Counted from the first letter of the stretch, positions 36,746-45,053 are shown. The stretch is 64,000 bases of DNA from Paenibacillus_AB hodogayensis (GCF_039536325.1 NZ_BAAAYO010000013.1:248001-312000), one strand, 5' to 3'. Numbers and translations: made by a program. Notes: generated by a model not told the origin, from the letters alone.

Positions 36746-37516
36746 CTAAGGTCTCCCCACCGTCACATTCATCGTTCCCCGCTTGTTGATCGTTTGATGA
36801 ATGATTGCTAGTAATCGCACCGCAAGATCAGCCTTGAAATTCAGCCGGTAGCCGCCGCGTACCCGATCTACAAATCCCAGTTCGATGCATTCCGTAAGGA
36901 CATCATCGAAATTCATGGTATTTGGCAAGAGAGATTGTAGCGTCTTTTCATCTACTGCGTAGTCCGGTTTCAAATCATTCATGTCTCGTAAGAGGGCTAA
37001 TAGGACAGGACGGATTTCGTCGGGCAGAAGGGTGAGCGGGAAATCGGCTTCTTTTCCTAACGTTTCAACTGCTTCATTCAGAAACGTCGTCGTCGCGATA
37101 CAGACCAGCCGATCCTTTGCCCATAGACCGATTCCAAATGGACCCAAGCGAATGTGCACAAGCGAGGGATGCCCGTGCGGGCTAACCGGAGGCGTAGGCA
37201 TCGATGCTCCTGCTACCGTGATGATATCTCCGAGGAAGCCGATTTTTTCTTCTACTGTCATGCTAACGAACGTTTCTCGGATCTGGGGTAGCAACGATAC
37301 GAGTCCACCCTCCCGCCCCAACAAATAGTCTGTCGTACAATCATAAGTTTCCGCTAGCATTACAATAAGCGAAAGATCCGGTAAAGAGTCGCCATTCTCC
37401 CACTTGGATACAGCTTTTGCAGACACAGATAACCGTTTCCCCAGCTCTTCTTGGGTCATGCCATGGGATCGCCGTAGTTGAGCAAGCTTTACACCGGTAT
37501 TGCTTAATTTATCCAT
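36746..37516 (-). CDS. XRE-family transcriptional regulator with large C-terminal domain
   Basis: 256 residues. An N-terminal helix-turn-helix of Cro/CI type (residues about 8-65) reads LAQLRRSHGMTQEELGKRL, VSAKAVSKWENGDSLPDLSLI and CTTDYLLG. The remaining roughly 185 residues are an unassigned soluble domain with a beta-rich centre and a helical end. It probably senses a signal and represses a nearby promoter; the target is unknown. A degenerate copy of codons from its C-terminal half lies about 3.5 kb away at 40459-40556. Confidence 0.88.
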   Translation of the reverse strand: MDKLSNTGVKLAQLRRSHGMTQEELGKRLSVSAKAVSKWENGDSLPDLSLIVMLAETYDCTTDYLLGREGGLVSLLPQIRETFVSMTVEEKIGFLGDIITVAGASMPTPPVSPHGHPSLVHIRLGPFGIGLWAKDRLVCIATTTFLNEAVETLGKEADFPLTLLPDEIRPVLLALLRDMNDLKPDYAVDEKTLQSLLPNTMNFDDVLTECIELGFVDRVRGGYRLNFKADLAVRLLAIIHQTINKRGTMNVTVGRP

Positions 37517-37682
37517 TGAAAGGAAAACCTCCTTGCCTGTTTGCCTTTATCATAAGGTGCTCCCGTCCCTTTTGGTATGGAGGTGTACGTGAGTCATCAA
37601 CCCACGGTTGAAAAAGCTTTACCTTCAGTTGAATCAACCTATCTGCGCGCGTCCACTTGATATTCTGAAACATCTCCCGCTA

Positions 37683-38225
37683 TTAACAATGATACCTTCT
37701 GTCTCCCAGTTGCTTAAAGTACTTTCCCAATTCTCTTAAGTCAAATCTTATCTGAAGCGGTGTATTTTCTTTCCACGCGCCTATATGAATATGCGGACAC
37801 CTGGAATAACCGTTATTACCTACTCTGGCGACGATATCTCCTGCCTTTACAGAATCGCCCTTCCCTACATGTACATCCTTTACATGTCCATAAAATACCT
37901 TCACACCGTCATGTCTTAAAAACGTTATACTACTTGCTCTAGATGGATGAATCTCCCCTACTTTGTTAGTCATTGGATTAATGTAGATCGCTTCAACCAC
38001 GCCACCAAATGGAGCAAGAACTTCGGCATCCCAGCCATACCATTCTTCATTATTCCTTCCGTCATTTTTGTACTTCCTCATGCACCCGTCAACAAACTTC
38101 TCAATCATACAGTCGCAACCTAAAGCGTCTCCCATGTATTCATATTGCCCCTCCGGGTGTTCCATTACAGAGTAAGCGTGCCGATGGATCGGATGAATAG
38201 TAATCACTTCGATTTCAGAATTCAC
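37683..38225 (-). CDS. M23 (LytM)-like protein, probably lacking one zinc ligand
   Basis: 180 residues from GTG 38225 with AAAGGGAG 8 nt upstream. Residues about 65-170 carry an M23 fold: WYGWDAEVLAPFGGVVEAIY, YGHVKDVHVGKGDSVKAGDIVARVG and CPHIHIGAW. The final HxH and the middle Asp are present, but the first zinc ligand, usually His four residues before that Asp, is Trp here. There is no signal peptide. It is therefore likely a non-catalytic or cytoplasmic variant rather than a wall hydrolase. It also has several cysteines (CDC, C, C) that might bind metal. Confidence 0.75.
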   Translation of the reverse strand: MNSEIEVITIHPIHRHAYSVMEHPEGQYEYMGDALGCDCMIEKFVDGCMRKYKNDGRNNEEWYGWDAEVLAPFGGVVEAIYINPMTNKVGEIHPSRASSITFLRHDGVKVFYGHVKDVHVGKGDSVKAGDIVARVGNNGYSRCPHIHIGAWKENTPLQIRFDLRELGKYFKQLGDRRYHC

Positions 38226-38594
38226 TTTTAGCACTCCCTTTACCAAAATATTAATGATCGTCCATTATGGATTAATTCCCCATATTTATCCAGTCACCTG
38301 CCACTTAGCATGGATCTTTAATGATTACAACGCGAAAAATGGTAAACGAGCTGCCGAGACACTTCGAAAAGTCGGTCTTTTTATGGCTTTACCTTGTAGA
38401 GTTGAACGGCACGCTATCATAATCCCCAAACCCCATCTCGTCAAGAGAAAATGTGCGAATGAGCGATTTAGCGGGAGGCCCCCCTTTATGTTTTCGAAAT
38501 AGGAATGAATTTCCGAATATCAAGAGCCATATCGCTTTTTCCAATTCATCCGGATTCACGTAAAATTGGCTTTAGTCCGATGGGGAGGTACGGG
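38226..38594. other. Divergent intergenic region upstream of the leader ORF and MFS genes
   Basis: About 370 nt between the M23-like gene (-) and the MFS cluster (+). It must contain promoters for both. No operator or terminator-like hairpin was recognised; open frames here lack ribosome sites. Confidence 0.45.
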
Positions 38595-38621
38595 ATGCGC
38601 ACCAAAAACCAATCGCAATGA
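38595..38621 (+). CDS. Possible 8-residue leader peptide upstream of efflux cluster
   Basis: ATG at 38595 with GGGGAGG 6 nt upstream encodes MRTKNQSQ and stops at TGA 38619-38621, directly followed by ATG 38622. The ribosome site is much stronger than chance, and the next gene in the direction is a small protein followed by an MFS drug exporter. A leader that senses ribosome stalling is a reasonable guess, but no alternative hairpins were established. Confidence 0.35.
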   Translation: MRTKNQSQ

Positions 38622-38660
38622 ATGCAAGGTCATTACGAAAGACAGAACAGGAGGAGTTGC

Positions 38661-38900
38661 ATGAACAGTGTGGACAAAATCAGATTTATGCTCCTTTACG
38701 GTGAGACGCCGGAGACAACATGTTACGGGTACATGGAGCTGAATCCGGATGGCAATATGATCGCGCTCTATAACAGGTATGGCGAGGAAATCGACATGTA
38801 TGGTGGACACGAATTTGTCAGGATACGGACGCTTGGCAAATTCGATGACGAGGATCGGGATCATTTTTATTCCTTGTTAGAAAGCGATGGTGTAGGATAA
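38661..38900 (+). CDS. Small acidic protein, unknown function
   Basis: 79 residues from ATG 38661, with AGGAGGAG 4-5 nt upstream; the frame is open to ATG 38622, giving 92 residues. The product is acidic and beta-prone (CYGYMELNPDGNMIALYNRYGEEIDMYGG, then RIRTLGKFDDEDRDHF) with no membrane segment. No family recognised. It lies 35 nt upstream of the MFS gene, so it is likely co-transcribed with it. Confidence 0.65.
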   Translation: MNSVDKIRFMLLYGETPETTCYGYMELNPDGNMIALYNRYGEEIDMYGGHEFVRIRTLGKFDDEDRDHFYSLLESDGVG

Positions 38901-38935
38901 CCTGCACGTCAGGCTGACAATTCGGGAGGTATCCG

Positions 38936-40390
38936 ATGAATAAACGGATTCAAGAGGCAAGTGGAGTGAAGAGAGGACCGATGTTAACCGCACTACTCAT
39001 AGGCGCATTTGTCGCGTTTCTTAACGAAAATTTGCTTGTCAATGCGCTTCCCGGATTGATGCGGGAGTTCAACGTTACTGCAACGACCATACAATGGTTA
39101 TCGACGGGCTATATGCTCGTTATCGGCGTACTGGTGCCGGTGACCGCATTCCTGCAACAATGGCTCACGACTCGTCAGATGTTTCTGTCTGCGATGGCTT
39201 TATTTTTAGCCGGTACCTGCTTGTGCGCAAGCTCCCCGGGCTTCGGAATCTTGCTGACGGGCAGGGTTGTTCAGGCTTGCGGGACAGGATTATTGATCCC
39301 GTTGATGATGAATACGATTCTCGCCCTTTATCCTCCAGAACGCCGGGGTGCCGCCATGGGTCTCATGGGGCTGGTCATTATGGTCGCCCCTGTCGTCGGC
39401 CCGGCTTTGTCGGGATTGATCATCGATACCTTTCACTGGCGATGGCTGTTCTACCTGGTGATTCCTGTCGCGCTGTTTTCGATTATTTATGCAATCTTGT
39501 ACTTGAAGAATGTAACCGAGTTGACCAAGCCCAAGGTTGATCTTTTATCCATCGTGATGTCAACGGTCGGTTTCGGTTGCGTCACCTACGGCTTCAGCCG
39601 GAGCAGTGTCTGGGCTGAGCCCGAGGGTTACGGGGCGATTGCCATAGGGAGCCTCTTCTTGCTCTTGCTTGTATGGCGGCAGCTCACGATCAAAGAGCCG
39701 TTGATCAATCTTTCCGTATTCCGGTATCCCACTTTTTCTCTGGTTGCGGTGTTGGTTGTAGTCCTCATGATGGTCCTATTTGCGACAACGACGCTGCTAC
39801 CGATCTACTTGCAGGATGTGATGCAGTTGACAGCATTCGCGACAGGTTTACTCCTGATGCCCGGTTGTATTTTGAACGGGATCATGATGCCCTTGTCGGG
39901 GAAATTACTCGATATATTCGGGCCGCGATTCGTCATTGTGCCGGGACTGGTCTTGATCGCCATATCGTTGTGGCTGTTCGCCGGCATCGACAGTGATACA
40001 ACGCGAGGTTCTGTTCTATTCCCTCATGTCCTCTTATTTATAGGCATATCGTTTGTCGTCATGCCGGCTCAGACGACAGGATTGAATCAACTTCCGCGTC
40101 ACTTGGTCCCCCATGGAACAACCATATACAATACGCTCCAACAAATTGCGGGAGGAATTGGAATCGCTTTGTTCGTCGGCGTCATGTCGTCTAGAGCGAA
40201 TGGTGATCTTCAACACTCGCTCGATCCAACTGCGTTGTATGAGAAAACACAAAGCACGGTTGTCGGCCTGCAAACCGTTTTTTGGATCGAATTTATTCTC
40301 GCCATACTTGTTTTGATACTGGGCTGGTTTATAAAAAAATCACCTGCGCCTAATGAAATAGGTTCATTACCAGCACAGAATGAATTATAG
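38936..40390 (+). CDS. MFS drug exporter, DHA2 (14-helix, EmrB/LmrB type)
   Basis: 484 residues with GGGAGG before the ATG. About 14 membrane helices. DHA2 family motifs are visible: FLNENLLVNALPGLMREF near residue 30, TIQWLSTGYMLVIGVLVPVTAFL, motif A-like LTTRQMFLSAMALFLAGT, and motif C GLMGLVIMVAPVVGPALSGLII. Such proteins export lipophilic drugs by proton antiport across the cytoplasmic membrane. The substrate cannot be predicted. Co-transcribed with the small acidic protein upstream; a relic of an XRE regulator follows it. Confidence 0.93.
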   Translation: MNKRIQEASGVKRGPMLTALLIGAFVAFLNENLLVNALPGLMREFNVTATTIQWLSTGYMLVIGVLVPVTAFLQQWLTTRQMFLSAMALFLAGTCLCASSPGFGILLTGRVVQACGTGLLIPLMMNTILALYPPERRGAAMGLMGLVIMVAPVVGPALSGLIIDTFHWRWLFYLVIPVALFSIIYAILYLKNVTELTKPKVDLLSIVMSTVGFGCVTYGFSRSSVWAEPEGYGAIAIGSLFLLLLVWRQLTIKEPLINLSVFRYPTFSLVAVLVVVLMMVLFATTTLLPIYLQDVMQLTAFATGLLLMPGCILNGIMMPLSGKLLDIFGPRFVIVPGLVLIAISLWLFAGIDSDTTRGSVLFPHVLLFIGISFVVMPAQTTGLNQLPRHLVPHGTTIYNTLQQIAGGIGIALFVGVMSSRANGDLQHSLDPTALYEKTQSTVVGLQTVFWIEFILAILVLILGWFIKKSPAPNEIGSLPAQNEL

Positions 40391-40458
40391 CCTATAGCGG
40401 GGCAAGCACTCGAATGGGCGGTTGTTCTGCAAGGACTGTGCTCACCGTTCAAACAAAA

Positions 40459-40556
40459 TTCATGATATTGGGCATGAGAGACTGTAACGCTTCTTCATCT
40501 ACCGCATAATCCAGTGCAAATCATCCATGTCTCGCAAGACGGCTAGTATGATGCTA
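40459..40556 (-). pseudogene. Relic of the XRE regulator C-terminal half
   Basis: About 98 nt align with 36914-37013 of the XRE gene at roughly 80 percent, with at least one 1-nt gap: TTCATG.TAT, TC.TCTACxGC.TA.TCC and CATGTCTCG..AG are shared. It is in the same orientation as the XRE gene and has no open frame of its own. It appears to be the remains of a second copy of this regulator family. Confidence 0.75.
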
Positions 40557-40620
40557 GACTAAAAAAGCAGATACCAGATGTCAGAAAATCGATTTTGAAA
40601 AGAAAAGAGGCAGTTGACCA

Positions 40621-41391
40621 TTGGATATTGTGAAGCATAATCGCGAAGCTTGGAATGCACAAGTGGACAAAGGAAACAGTTGGACGCAGCCCGTTTCGCC
40701 GGAAGAAGTCGCACGGGCAAGGCAAGGGATGTACCAAATCGTACTGACGCCAACCAAGCCGATTCCTACGGATTGGCTTGGCGAGGTCGCCGGCAAAGAG
40801 GTGCTGTGCCTCGCTTCCGGCGGGGGGCAGCAGGGCCCGATATTAGCCGCACTCGGAGCGGATGTGACCGTATTTGATAACAGCCCCCGGCAATTGGAAC
40901 AGGATCTTCTCGTTGCCGAGCGGGACAAGCTGACCCTGATACTGGAGCAAGGAGATATGCGGGATTTGTCGCGCTTTAAGGACGAGTCGTTCGACCTGAT
41001 CGTCCATCCGGTATCCAATTGCTTCATTCCCGAGATCGGCAGCGTCTGGACCGAATGCTACCGCATCTTGCGTCAGGGAGGGGCTTTGCTCGCCGGCGTA
41101 TGTAATCCGCTCCTGTTCCTGTTCGACGTCCAGGAATGGGACAATGGGAAGCTTGAGGTGAAGTACAGCATTCCTTATTCCGATCCGGAACAGCTCCCGC
41201 AAGAACAATTAGCGGCCAAGCTGGCCGCCGGCGAGCCGATGGAGTTCGGCCATTCGCTGGAAAGCCAAATCGGCGGACAAATCGCAGCCGGATTCGTAAT
41301 CGCCGGATTCTACGAAGACAAAGCCGGCGGCGATCTTCTCGATCCCTACATCAGCACCTATATGGCGACCCGGGCAGTCAAACTCCGCTGA
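40621..41391 (+). CDS. Class I SAM-dependent methyltransferase
   Basis: 256 residues from TTG 40621 with AGAGG upstream. The Rossmann SAM-binding motif reads VLCLASGGGQQGPILAALGADVTVFDNS (residues about 60-88), followed by ILEQGDMRDLSRFKDESFDLIVHPVSNCF, typical of motifs II and III. YRILRQGGALLAGV is motif post-III. The C-terminal half covers a likely substrate pocket. The methyl acceptor is unknown. Single gene, convergent with the AHSA1-MerR pair. Confidence 0.88.
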   Translation: MDIVKHNREAWNAQVDKGNSWTQPVSPEEVARARQGMYQIVLTPTKPIPTDWLGEVAGKEVLCLASGGGQQGPILAALGADVTVFDNSPRQLEQDLLVAERDKLTLILEQGDMRDLSRFKDESFDLIVHPVSNCFIPEIGSVWTECYRILRQGGALLAGVCNPLLFLFDVQEWDNGKLEVKYSIPYSDPEQLPQEQLAAKLAAGEPMEFGHSLESQIGGQIAAGFVIAGFYEDKAGGDLLDPYISTYMATRAVKLR

Positions 41392-41418
41392 ACTTCTATG
41401 AAGCTGGGAGTAACAGAA

Positions 41419-41447
41419 AACGGAGAGCGAGAAATCGACTCTCCGTT
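41419..41447. terminator. Hairpin between convergent methyltransferase and AHSA1 genes
   Basis: AACGGAGAG and CTCTCCGTT form a perfect 9-bp stem around an 11-nt loop. On the minus strand it is followed by TTCTGTT. Confidence 0.7.
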
Positions 41448-41499
41448 AATCTGAAACCCAAATTCATTTCTCCCACGATCGCTGCCATGGCGATGCCCC

Positions 41500-41931
41500 T
41501 TACAGTGTTTTGCCCAGTGCATCAAGCATTTCATTCGTCCCATGCTCGCGCACTTCCGGCGTATCATACCCGTCCAAAAAGGCCCCTTGCTCGGTGAAAA
41601 TCAGCTTCGTACCGCCATCGGTCGGGATGAGCTCGACTGTCGTGAGCGAAACGGAGATGCGTGTGTCGTCCGAATCCAAAGTATAGCTATAGACGATGCG
41701 CTGCTCCGGAACAATCTCTTGATAGCAGACGTCAAAAGTAAAGACTGGTCCGTCCGGCGGACCTCCTCTGCTGTACTCGCGTCCTCCGACACGGAATTCG
41801 AAAATATCGGGCTTGGTAAACCATTTGGATTTGGCGGCCGGGTCGGCCCAAGCTTGGTAGACCCTCGCAGGCGATGCGGCATAGGTTCGTTCGACAACAA
41901 AGGTTGCGTGTTTGGCGAATCGTTCAGTCAC
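41500..41931 (-). CDS. AHSA1/SRPBCC-family ligand-binding protein
   Basis: 143 residues from GTG 41931, which overlaps the TGA of the MerR gene by 4 nt and has AAGGAGG ahead of it. The START-like fold is shown by FVVERTYAASPARVYQAWADPAAKSKWF at the N-terminus, VGGREYSRGGPPDG with FTFDVCYQEIVPEQRIVYSY in the middle, and a C-terminal helix. AHSA1-type proteins bind hydrophobic ligands and are commonly paired with a regulator. Here the regulator is the coupled MerR gene, suggesting shared response to a small molecule. Confidence 0.88.
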   Translation of the reverse strand: MTERFAKHATFVVERTYAASPARVYQAWADPAAKSKWFTKPDIFEFRVGGREYSRGGPPDGPVFTFDVCYQEIVPEQRIVYSYTLDSDDTRISVSLTTVELIPTDGGTKLIFTEQGAFLDGYDTPEVREHGTNEMLDALGKTL

Positions 41932-42434
41932 GGTTTGTCCTCCTTTAAGTGCATTCCTTCATGTTCATCGGCAAGAAAATCACCCAGTACATCCAGACGG
42001 TACTCCCAGCTCGTCCGCCGTTCGATGACCAGCTTCTCATGGCTTTCCTTCATCGCTTGCAAAAGTCGTGTGAAATCTTCAACGGCTATTAGCGCCTTCC
42101 CTTGCATCAACTTCGATACATATTGCAGCTGCTCGAGGAGCTGTTGCTGCATCTTGATCTGCTCCCGGGTCCGGGCCATTTGCAAATTGACGATCTCCAA
42201 CGGGCTGAACTGCTCGCCAGCCATGGCGGACTTGATCTCTTCCAGGGACATGCCAAGCTCTTTAAGCGACAAAATCTGCTGCAGACGCGACAGATCGGAC
42301 TCATTGTACAGCCTGTGACCGGACTCCGTCTGGCCGGAAGGCGAGAACAAGCCGATTTGATCGTAAAATCGCAAAGTTCGCACGGTGAGTCCCGTCATTC
42401 GAGAAAGGTCCCCAACCTTCCAATATCGTTTCAT
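41928..42434 (-). CDS. MerR-family transcriptional regulator
   Basis: 168 residues from ATG 42434 with GAGGGAG before it; the longer open frame would run over the promoter at 42475-42505 and is rejected. The MerR winged helix reads WKVGDLSRMTGLTVRTLRFYDQIGLFSPS..ESGHRLYNESDLSRLQQILSLKELG. A dimerisation coiled coil follows (LEIVNLQMARTREQIKMQQQLLEQL), then a C-terminal helical region (residues about 105-168). The C-terminus resembles TipAS-like or unassigned MerR types. It is transcribed from a promoter with a 19-bp spacer, so autoregulation is expected. Confidence 0.92.
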   Translation of the reverse strand: MKRYWKVGDLSRMTGLTVRTLRFYDQIGLFSPSGQTESGHRLYNESDLSRLQQILSLKELGMSLEEIKSAMAGEQFSPLEIVNLQMARTREQIKMQQQLLEQLQYVSKLMQGKALIAVEDFTRLLQAMKESHEKLVIERRTSWEYRLDVLGDFLADEHEGMHLKEDKP

Positions 42435-42474
42435 GGTAACTCCCTCGTTAGCGCTAACTATTACCGGTAGCTTC

Positions 42475-42505
42475 ACTATAAATGATGACGTTACGTAAGG
42501 TGCAA
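42475..42505 (-). promoter_or_regulatory. MerR-type promoter with 19-bp spacer and dyad operator
   Basis: On the minus strand TTGCAC (-35, 42500-42505), 19-bp spacer, TATAGT (-10, 42475-42480). The spacer carries the dyad ACCTTACGTAACGT with one mismatched base per arm. An over-long spacer with a central dyad is the hallmark of MerR-regulated promoters, and it lies directly upstream of the MerR gene. Confidence 0.85.
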
Positions 42506-42520
42506 CCACTATTTTTCACA

Positions 42521-42772
42521 CTATCGACCGTGCTCATACTTCCTTCTCTCCTGCACGCTGCCGTACATATACACTTTATTTGAAGTACGGTTCACACCCA
42601 TTTGAGATAAGCCATTGTTCCATAACAGCACATGCCGGCCAACTCCGGCAAGGACAGCTGACCGCGCTCCGGCGGCAAGCGCAAAACAAGATGATTCCGA
42701 GTCTCCGACCACGGTTCGTAATACACCTCTCCCTCTTGGCTGCTCCCGTATATTTGGCGATAAAACATACAT
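42521..42772 (-). CDS. Hypothetical small protein
   Basis: 83 residues from ATG 42772. AAAGGAGGAGG lies 6 nt upstream, a very strong site. The product begins MYVLSPNIREQPRGRG and contains hydrophobic patches (FALAAGARSAVLAGVGRHVLL) but no clear membrane helix. No family recognised. The opposite strand also has open frames here, so the call rests mainly on the ribosome site. Confidence 0.45.
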   Translation of the reverse strand: MYVLSPNIREQPRGRGVLRTVVGDSESSCFALAAGARSAVLAGVGRHVLLWNNGLSQMGVNRTSNKVYMYGSVQERRKYEHGR

Positions 42773-42950
42773 CAGTGCCCTCCTCCTTTCTACGAGTTGA
42801 AATTTCCGCCGCCGCAGTCATCGATTAGCCGTTGCAAAGAATCGGCAAATGTTGAAGCGCATGTGTCGGTTCATTCTTACCTCTCTCGATCATCGTATCA
42901 CATAAAAGATCGATCCAAATAGGTAAATGGATCCAGAGTAAGCGTCAAAC

Positions 42951-42977
42951 AGCCCTCACCATGCGATGATGAGGGCT
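42951..42977 (-). terminator. Hairpin after the AraC/siderophore-binding-protein gene
   Basis: AGCCCTCA and TGAGGGCT form an 8-bp stem 22 nt after the stop at 43000. The T-run is short (GTTTG). Confidence 0.65.
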
Positions 42978-42999
42978 ATCGGAAACGCGGCAGGACCTC

Positions 43000-44991
43000 T
43001 TAACGGTTCTTGGTCAGGGCATCCGCCAAAATATCGACTTGTTTCATCGCAAAGATAGGATCGTTAAACAGAAATTCATCGAAATCAATCCGGTATACAC
43101 GGTTGTTTTTGACAGCATCGAGATTTTTCCATAGCCCGCTAGCCATAAGCTTGTCAACCGAGCCTTGAGCGCTGGGAGCGGCGGCCACAACGAGATGGTC
43201 GCCAACGTATTCCGGAATGGCTTCTTCGGTTATGGACAGATAAGAGGATTCGTCGTCAATGCCACGAATGACATCTTTGAGCACTTTCTCTTGCGGCTTT
43301 AATCCCCAATAGGAGTACAAAATGTTGCCCCCCATATTGCGATCCCGATAAATCATCCGAGATTTCTCGCTCCGTACATTCAGAATGGTGAAAGTCTCGT
43401 TAGGGCCGAACTTTTGCTGCACGCGCTCTTTCGTTTGAGTAATCTTCGCCTGATATTGGGAAATCCATTGTTCAGCCTTTTCTTGCTTGCCCAGCAAATC
43501 CCCAATCAGCCGGATATCTTTCACCGGATCCTGATGGGCCTCAAGGACGACTGTCGGCGCGATTTTATTGAAGCGCTCATACCCTCCGCTCGGCTCGAGA
43601 TAGGCTTCGATTAATATAATCAAATCCGGCTCCAGTTCGGCAATCAACTCGAGATTGAGGGGAGCGCCCAGATCCACGACACCGTTCGTATCCATGGCTT
43701 TTTGGGAGTATTGCAGAATGTAGGTTGCAGCACCGAGCGGACGAACGTCCAATGCCAGCATATGTCCGAGGTGGTAGGCGGTGACAACCCGTTTGGGGTT
43801 CGCCGGAATTGATGTTTCGCCGAATTTATGCTTGTACAGCCTTGTCCCGGAAGACGACTCTGCCCCTTTGCTTTCAGCCGCGGAATCGGCGGAGCCGGCT
43901 GTGGAGGACGCATTGCTCCCCTTACTTTCCGAGCTTCCATTGCGGATGCCTGTTTGGCAGGCGCTAATAAGCAGTGTCAGGCATAACATGACCAAGGCCG
44001 TCATTGATGATTTTGAAGGGTTGTTTGATAGCAATGATAACTCTCCTTTTCGATGATAATCATTTTCATTTACATTATGATTATAGGAGAGTGGCATGGG
44101 CGGAACAATGGAGGATACTGACGCATTTGATGGATTACAGTGCAGAGCGCTATGTTCAGATTCGCGCTTGCGAGATTGAAGGGGCGAGACCCCGAACTGT
44201 TTTTTGAACAACCGGCTAAAGTAATACACATCCGAATAACCGACGGACAGAGCAATTTCCCGCAGATTCAACTGCGTGGTCAGCAAGTATTGCCGGGCTT
44301 GCTCCATCCGTATTCCGATTATGTAATCGTTCGGGCTTTTGCCGATCTCCGCTTTAAACAGTCTGTACATATAGCTGCTGCTGCAGCCGAGCAGATCGGC
44401 CAATTGATCCATGGATACGACTTCGGTGTAATGCTCATGGATGTAACGCAGTGCGAACGCCATAAGATCCGCGGGGCTGCCCCGATCTTTGGAGTTTTTC
44501 AATTGACTGAACAATACATAGATCAATTCAAACAGCATCGATTTCATTCGAATTTGAGCCAATATGCCGGTCTGCTGCCATTCCTCGTACATTCGGCGAA
44601 CTTGACCGTGCACGGGCCCCGGCTCCGGAAGGATAACATGATAGAACAGGCGAAAGGGTTGTGCGGGCACGACCGTTCCGTTAGCGAAATCGCTTGCCGC
44701 GGAACCGGGCAGGACGGCTTTATAGTAAACGAGATAGTATGAAAATTCATGCTTGGCCGGCATGATGTCCACATTCATCCCCTTGCCTGCGTGAAGTAGA
44801 TGATGCTGCTTGAGATAGCATTTGTGTTCATCGATTCGAACGTAAGCGCTGCCGCTAACGACAAGTAGAAACATATTCGCTGGAAGCTGATAAGAGAGCA
44901 GATCTTGCCCCTCCCACAACACTTTATGACGAATATCCAATATACTGGCAGCGGCCTGATTCCACAGCAGCATCTGCTCGTCCCAATTCAA
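43000..44991 (-). CDS. AraC regulator joined in frame to a siderophore-binding lipoprotein
   Basis: One 663-codon frame. Residues 1-290: cupin-like AraC N-terminus then two HTH motifs (MDQLADLLGCSSSYMYRLFKAEIGKSP, REIALSVGYSDVYYFSRLFKKQFG). Residues about 330-350: hydrophobic helix ending in a lipobox (LLISACQ). Residues about 375-663: FeuA-like class III iron-siderophore binding protein. Btr-type AraC-SBP fusions exist but lack a lipoprotein signal. Inside this frame lies a Fur box (44054-44068) and AAAGGAGA with TTG 44034 seven nt later, so the lipoprotein half (344 residues) is probably also made alone. Two overlapping genes lacking a stop codon between them, or a genuine fusion, both fit. 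Confidence 0.85.
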   Translation of the reverse strand: MNWDEQMLLWNQAAASILDIRHKVLWEGQDLLSYQLPANMFLLVVSGSAYVRIDEHKCYLKQHHLLHAGKGMNVDIMPAKHEFSYYLVYYKAVLPGSAASDFANGTVVPAQPFRLFYHVILPEPGPVHGQVRRMYEEWQQTGILAQIRMKSMLFELIYVLFSQLKNSKDRGSPADLMAFALRYIHEHYTEVVSMDQLADLLGCSSSYMYRLFKAEIGKSPNDYIIGIRMEQARQYLLTTQLNLREIALSVGYSDVYYFSRLFKKQFGVSPLQSRKRESEHSALHCNPSNASVSSIVPPMPLSYNHNVNENDYHRKGELSLLSNNPSKSSMTALVMLCLTLLISACQTGIRNGSSESKGSNASSTAGSADSAAESKGAESSSGTRLYKHKFGETSIPANPKRVVTAYHLGHMLALDVRPLGAATYILQYSQKAMDTNGVVDLGAPLNLELIAELEPDLIILIEAYLEPSGGYERFNKIAPTVVLEAHQDPVKDIRLIGDLLGKQEKAEQWISQYQAKITQTKERVQQKFGPNETFTILNVRSEKSRMIYRDRNMGGNILYSYWGLKPQEKVLKDVIRGIDDESSYLSITEEAIPEYVGDHLVVAAAPSAQGSVDKLMASGLWKNLDAVKNNRVYRIDFDEFLFNDPIFAMKQVDILADALTKNR
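44054..44068. promoter_or_regulatory. Fur box inside the AraC-lipoprotein frame
   Basis: TGATAATCATTTTCA matches the 7-1-7 Fur consensus with one mismatch. It sits just upstream of the internal TTG start (44034) and its SD, where a separate lipoprotein promoter would be expected. Confidence 0.75.
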
Positions 44992-45038
44992 TGCTCACAC
45001 CTCACGATTGCCCATTGCAGAATTGGGGTAATTATAAT

Positions 45039-45053
45039 CGATAATCATTCTCA
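45039..45053. promoter_or_regulatory. Fur box upstream of the AraC-lipoprotein gene
   Basis: CGATAATCATTCTCA matches 7-1-7 Fur consensus with a few mismatches. It lies about 50 nt upstream of the AraC start at 44991 and 145 nt before the divergent phytase-like gene, so iron could control both. Confidence 0.65.

Noticed and set aside
38254..38502. 82-codon frame upstream of the MFS cluster
   Set aside because: No ribosome site and no recognisable family; probably chance.
42447..42458. GTTAGCGCTAAC palindrome in the leader of the MerR gene
   Set aside because: A perfect 12-bp palindrome, but it lies downstream of the promoter and next to the ribosome site; the dyad in the 19-bp spacer is the better operator candidate.
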